A stretch of 10,000 nt of DNA from positions 1 through 10,000 of the forward strand of contig NZ_JAIWOF010000071.1 in NCBI RefSeq assembly GCF_020217025.1, written 5' to 3'. Below, piece after piece: positions 7,891-10,000 of this stretch (positions within the stretch are counted from its first letter, which is position 1; every line of letters starts with the position of its first letter). Origin of the DNA: Flavobacterium sp. GTDB taxonomy: Bacteria > Bacteroidota > Bacteroidia > Flavobacteriales > Flavobacteriaceae. The notes below the pieces were generated by a model. That model was not told the origin of the DNA, ran no database searches, and saw only the letters and a program-made list of their open reading frames with translations. Both the position numbers and the translations under genes were made by a program.

Positions 7891-7898
7891 CAAAGATA
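7891..7898 (-). promoter_or_regulatory. lipA promoter, -7 element
   Basis: The minus strand reads TATCTTTG, a perfect match to the Bacteroidota TAnnTTTG -7 box. It would start transcription near 7887, about 15 bases before the lipA ATG. A recognisable -33 TTTG is missing; the best candidate is a TTC about 20 bp upstream. Its placement supports the ATG at 7872 as the true start of lipA. Confidence 0.6.
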
Positions 7899-7942
7899 CG
7901 ATATGAAATTTAGAATTTTGAAGTAAGAATTTAGAAAATGAG

Positions 7943-7961
7943 AAAACTTTAGGAAAGTTTT
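7943..7961 (-). terminator. Candidate terminator after the sigma factor gene
   Basis: AAAACTTT (7943-7950) and AAAGTTTT (7954-7961) form an 8-bp stem with a 3-base loop. Read on the minus strand it is followed by a T-rich stretch (CTCATTTTCT). It lies 18 bp beyond the sigma factor stop and upstream of the lipA promoter, the right place to separate the two units. The stem is weak, with one G-C pair. The same stretch holds a direct repeat of TTTAGGAAA at 7948 and 7958. Confidence 0.4.
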
Positions 7962-7979
7962 AGGAAATGTAAAGACTAA

Positions 7980-8543
7980 TTACTTCCCCGAAATAATCTC
8001 CGCCAATAATTTCTTAGCTCTTAGTAGTTTGATTTTGATGTTATTCAGCGGTTCATCAATTTGTTCTGCCATTTCTTGATACGTCATTTCTTGAAAATAA
8101 CGCATTTGTATCACTTCTTGGTAAGCAGGTTTTAATTGTTTGATGTATTGTAGTAATTGGGCTAAATTTTGCTCGATAATCAATTCGTCTTCGGCAGAAT
8201 TAGAATCATCGGCAACGCTGTAGGCTTGATGGTCTTCTTCATCATTCATTTCAATAAATAAAGACGATTTCTTTTTGCGAAGCATATCAATATGAACATT
8301 TTTTGCAATTGCAATCAACCAAGTATTAAAACCATATTCGGGATTATAAGTTGCAATTTTATCAAACGCTTTTGCGAAAGTTTCAATTACAATATCTTCG
8401 GTATCGGTTTCGTTTTCAGTGCGTTTTAGCATGAAACCATATACTTCATTCCAAAATAAATCCAATAAAAAAGTAAAAGCAACTTGGTCTCCCTTTTTTG
8501 CTTTTTCAATATTTTCTTGAATGATGACCGAATTTACTTCCAA
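7980..8543 (-). CDS. ECF-type RNA polymerase sigma factor
   Basis: The 187-residue protein has the two-domain layout of extracytoplasmic-function sigma factors. Sigma region 2 spans about 24-91, with TEDIVIETFAKAFDKIATY (48-66) and FNTWLIAIAKNVHIDMLRKKK (72-92). An acidic linker (about 99-125) follows. Region 4 spans about 128-180 with an HTH around LKPAYQEVIQMRYFQEMTYQEMA (137-159) and the recognition helix near NNIKIKLLRAKKLL (167-180). It should direct RNA polymerase core to a small regulon, which cannot be read from here. The start is TTG at 8543; no ATG precedes region 2 in frame, and an in-frame TAG lies nine codons upstream. The start overlaps the glycosyltransferase stop by 10 bp, which implies translational coupling. 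No anti-sigma gene is next to it: lipA follows. Confidence 0.93.
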   Translation of the reverse strand: MEVNSVIIQENIEKAKKGDQVAFTFLLDLFWNEVYGFMLKRTENETDTEDIVIETFAKAFDKIATYNPEYGFNTWLIAIAKNVHIDMLRKKKSSLFIEMNDEEDHQAYSVADDSNSAEDELIIEQNLAQLLQYIKQLKPAYQEVIQMRYFQEMTYQEMAEQIDEPLNNIKIKLLRAKKLLAEIISGK

Positions 8544-9643
8544 TGTATAGGTTTTGAGATGAGGTTTCTAAAAAATACGCTCAGTTGGGTAAAGATAAGT
8601 ACAATTTCAATAATTGGATACCAATACATGACATCTTTTTCTTTTAGTTTTCCAGCGGCATAGCCTAAAGAAATCCATGAAAATAAATATCTAAAAACGA
8701 TAATTCCAGTCACAATCATCCATTGGAATTGAAATGCCAACAAAACAATCGCTAAAACTAAAAACCAAAATTGACTAAAGAAAAATAATCCCAATTGAAA
8801 TTTATCAAATCCTTTGTAGAATTTCGCAGTAGTAGCGTGTCTTCTTTTTTGGTAAACCCAAGATGAAAAAGTAGTTTTTGGTTCCGAAAAAGTAAAACTT
8901 TCTGGAGTGTATAAAATTGCTGTATTCTTTTTTGTAGCAGCTTGATTGATAAACAAATCATCATCACCTGAACGAATTTTCATGTGATCCATAAAACCAC
9001 GAACGTTGAAAAATTCTTCTTTTTTATAAGCTAAATTGCGCCCAACCCCCATGTAAGGATTGCCAATTTTTGCCCAAGAAAAATATTGTGTAGCAGTTAA
9101 CATTGTTTCAAAACGGATGATTTTGTTTAGGAAAGAATTCTTTACTTTTTCATAAGCACCATAGCCTAAAACAATCGTTTTTTCTTTGGTAAATTGAGTC
9201 GAAATTTGCAACAACCAATCGTTTGAAGCTGGATAGCAATCCGCATCGGTAAATACTAAATACTCGTTTTTTGCTGCTTTGATTCCTAAGGTTAACGCGA
9301 ATTTTTTATTACCCCAAAACGCTTCGTTGTTTTGAACTTTTACCAATTTTACATTCGGATATTGCTTTTCGTAACTTTCAAATAATTCCAAAGTTTCATC
9401 GCTCGAAGCATCGTCGATTAAGACAATTTCGTAATCAGGATAGTTTTGGGTAACCAAAGTTTGAAAATATTTTTTGATATTTTCTTCTTCGTTTTTAGCA
9501 CAAACAATAATGGAAATAGGTAAGCGTTTCGGAGTTCCTTCTGGTTTTTTACCAAAAGAGAATTTTCCGAAAATAAAAAGGTAATAAATAAATTGAATAA
9601 ACACGATAACCGCAAAAGCGATTAAGAGTATTGTTAATATCAT
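8534..9643 (-). CDS. Membrane-anchored family 2 glycosyltransferase
   Basis: The 369-residue protein starts with a membrane helix (about 2-25), then a GT-A catalytic domain. PISIIVCAKNEEENI (42-56) binds the nucleotide. IDDASSDET (76-84) has D77/D78, and FTDADC (131-136) has the metal-binding DxD-type aspartates D133 and D135. GDDDLF (226-231) carries the likely catalytic acid, and YQKRRH (264-269) resembles the QxxRW motif of processive synthases with His in place of Trp. Two or three C-terminal membrane helices follow (about 285-303, 306-325 and 340-358). It probably transfers a sugar from a nucleotide donor at the inner membrane. The acceptor is unknown, and polysaccharide, glycolipid or carotenoid glycosylation are all possible. 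The ATG at 9641-9643 opens at the membrane helix, 12 bp after the small membrane protein gene. Confidence 0.92.
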   Translation of the reverse strand: MILTILLIAFAVIVFIQFIYYLFIFGKFSFGKKPEGTPKRLPISIIVCAKNEEENIKKYFQTLVTQNYPDYEIVLIDDASSDETLELFESYEKQYPNVKLVKVQNNEAFWGNKKFALTLGIKAAKNEYLVFTDADCYPASNDWLLQISTQFTKEKTIVLGYGAYEKVKNSFLNKIIRFETMLTATQYFSWAKIGNPYMGVGRNLAYKKEEFFNVRGFMDHMKIRSGDDDLFINQAATKKNTAILYTPESFTFSEPKTTFSSWVYQKRRHATTAKFYKGFDKFQLGLFFFSQFWFLVLAIVLLAFQFQWMIVTGIIVFRYLFSWISLGYAAGKLKEKDVMYWYPIIEIVLIFTQLSVFFRNLISKPIHWK

Positions 9644-9655
9644 AAATTTTGAAAA

Positions 9656-9859
9656 TTAAGAGTGCGAAGGTTCGCTGCAGTCTTTCATTTGTTCAGGAGT
9701 TTTTCCGCAGTAACTGCAGTTTTCTCCATCTTTGTTCAAAAACGGACTTTGGCTAGCACAAGTTCCAGCGAATTTTCCGTCTTTTTTTGCCCAAATTTTT
9801 ATAGCGATACCTGCAAATGCAAGTCCTAAAAGTCCAATAGTAAATAATACAAGTTTCAT
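9656..9859 (-). CDS. Small four-cysteine membrane protein, function unknown
   Basis: The 67-residue product has an N-terminal hydrophobic segment (about 3-22, LVLFTIGLLGLAFAGIAIKI) that could be a membrane anchor or an uncleaved signal. A lysine-rich stretch (K21, K25, K26, K29) follows, then a polar tail with C34, C48, C51 and C61 (spacing 13, 2 and 9). The CSYCGK block looks like one knuckle of a metal-binding site. Positive-inside charge would leave the tail in the cytoplasm, but this is uncertain. I believe similar short proteins, labelled only as membrane or secreted, occur in other Flavobacteria, but no function is known to me. The ATG at 9857-9859 is preceded by a good -7 box, and the gene leads an apparent operon with the glycosyltransferase and sigma factor. 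Confidence 0.82.
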   Translation of the reverse strand: MKLVLFTIGLLGLAFAGIAIKIWAKKDGKFAGTCASQSPFLNKDGENCSYCGKTPEQMKDCSEPSHS

Positions 9860-9878
9860 CTTTTTCTATTTTGAACTG

Positions 9879-9886
9879 CAAATTTA
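9879..9886 (-). promoter_or_regulatory. Promoter -7 element of the small protein/glycosyltransferase/sigma operon
   Basis: The minus strand reads TAAATTTG, a perfect TAnnTTTG match. It would start transcription near 9875, about 16 bases before the ATG at 9859. No clear -33 TTTG is visible; a TTT about 17 bp upstream lies at the end of murB. Confidence 0.5.
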
Positions 9887-9901
9887 CAAAAGAAATTTGA
9901 C

Positions 9902-10000
9902 TTAAATAATATTTACTTCCGCTTCTATTGCAATTCCGAATTTTTCTAAAATCGTTTGTTGAATATTTCTCGAAAGCGCTACAATTTCAGCTCCTGTTGC
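9902..10000 (-). CDS. murB: UDP-N-acetylenolpyruvoylglucosamine reductase (MurB), C-terminal fragment
   Basis: Only the last 32 codons and the TAA stop (9902-9904) are in the window; the gene continues past the right edge. The visible residues, ATGAEIVALSRNIQQT followed by ILEKFGIAIEAEVNII, match the C-terminus of E. coli-type MurB, which ends with a helix and then KFG(I/V)xLExEV. MurB reduces UDP-GlcNAc-enolpyruvate to UDP-MurNAc with NADPH and FAD in peptidoglycan synthesis. The catalytic parts lie outside. The 42-bp gap to the next gene holds that gene's promoter, so MurB may end its own transcript here, although no terminator is visible. Confidence 0.85.
   Translation of the reverse strand, partial: ATGAEIVALSRNIQQTILEKFGIAIEAEVNII

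Noticed and set aside
7873..7893. TTG-initiated extension of LipA by seven residues
   Set aside because: It starts within the exact -7 promoter box, so the predicted transcript would not contain it.
1..10000. tRNA, rRNA, riboswitch, CRISPR array, insertion sequence or prophage genes
   Set aside because: No repeated spacers, transposase motifs, terminal inverted repeats or cloverleaf-like segments were seen; no gap between genes exceeds about 110 bp.

Overview
The window looks like chromosomal core sequence from a low-GC Bacteroidota, most likely a Flavobacterium or a close relative of the Flavobacteriaceae. Four things support this. Base composition is AT-rich. The start codons lack Shine-Dalgarno sequences. 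Two promoters match the Bacteroidota -7 consensus TAnnTTTG exactly. The LipA, GAPDH, purine nucleoside phosphorylase and TTG-initiated proteins resemble flavobacterial proteins. I see no mobile element, CRISPR array, tRNA or rRNA, and gene density is high throughout.

Left part (1-1808, minus strand): a Nif3/YqfO-type dinuclear-metal protein is followed after 2 bp by a coiled-coil C4 zinc-ribbon protein that runs off the left edge. Divergent from it (1919-3716, plus strand) are lpxK, the lipid A 4'-kinase, and a trimeric-type purine nucleoside phosphorylase. These two overlap by 29 bp and must be one transcript.

Middle (3691-5901, minus strand): a 736-residue membrane hybrid histidine kinase with a periplasmic TPR sensor. 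Its 3' end overlaps the phosphorylase 3' end by 26 bp. Upstream are gap (GAPDH, glycolysis/gluconeogenesis) and lipA (lipoyl synthase), both on the minus strand. lipA has its own promoter.

Right part (7980-10000, minus strand): an apparent operon of a small four-cysteine membrane protein, a membrane-anchored family 2 glycosyltransferase and an ECF sigma factor whose start overlaps the glycosyltransferase stop. The last 99 bp are the C-terminus of MurB.

Envelope functions (lipid A kinase, glycosyltransferase, MurB) and central metabolism (GAPDH, LipA, nucleoside salvage) dominate. I found no clearly new multi-gene system. The points most worth a second look are residue substitutions in the phosphorylase and the Nif3 protein, three TTG-initiated genes, the sigma factor without a partner, the cysteine-rich small protein, and the overlapping gene ends.
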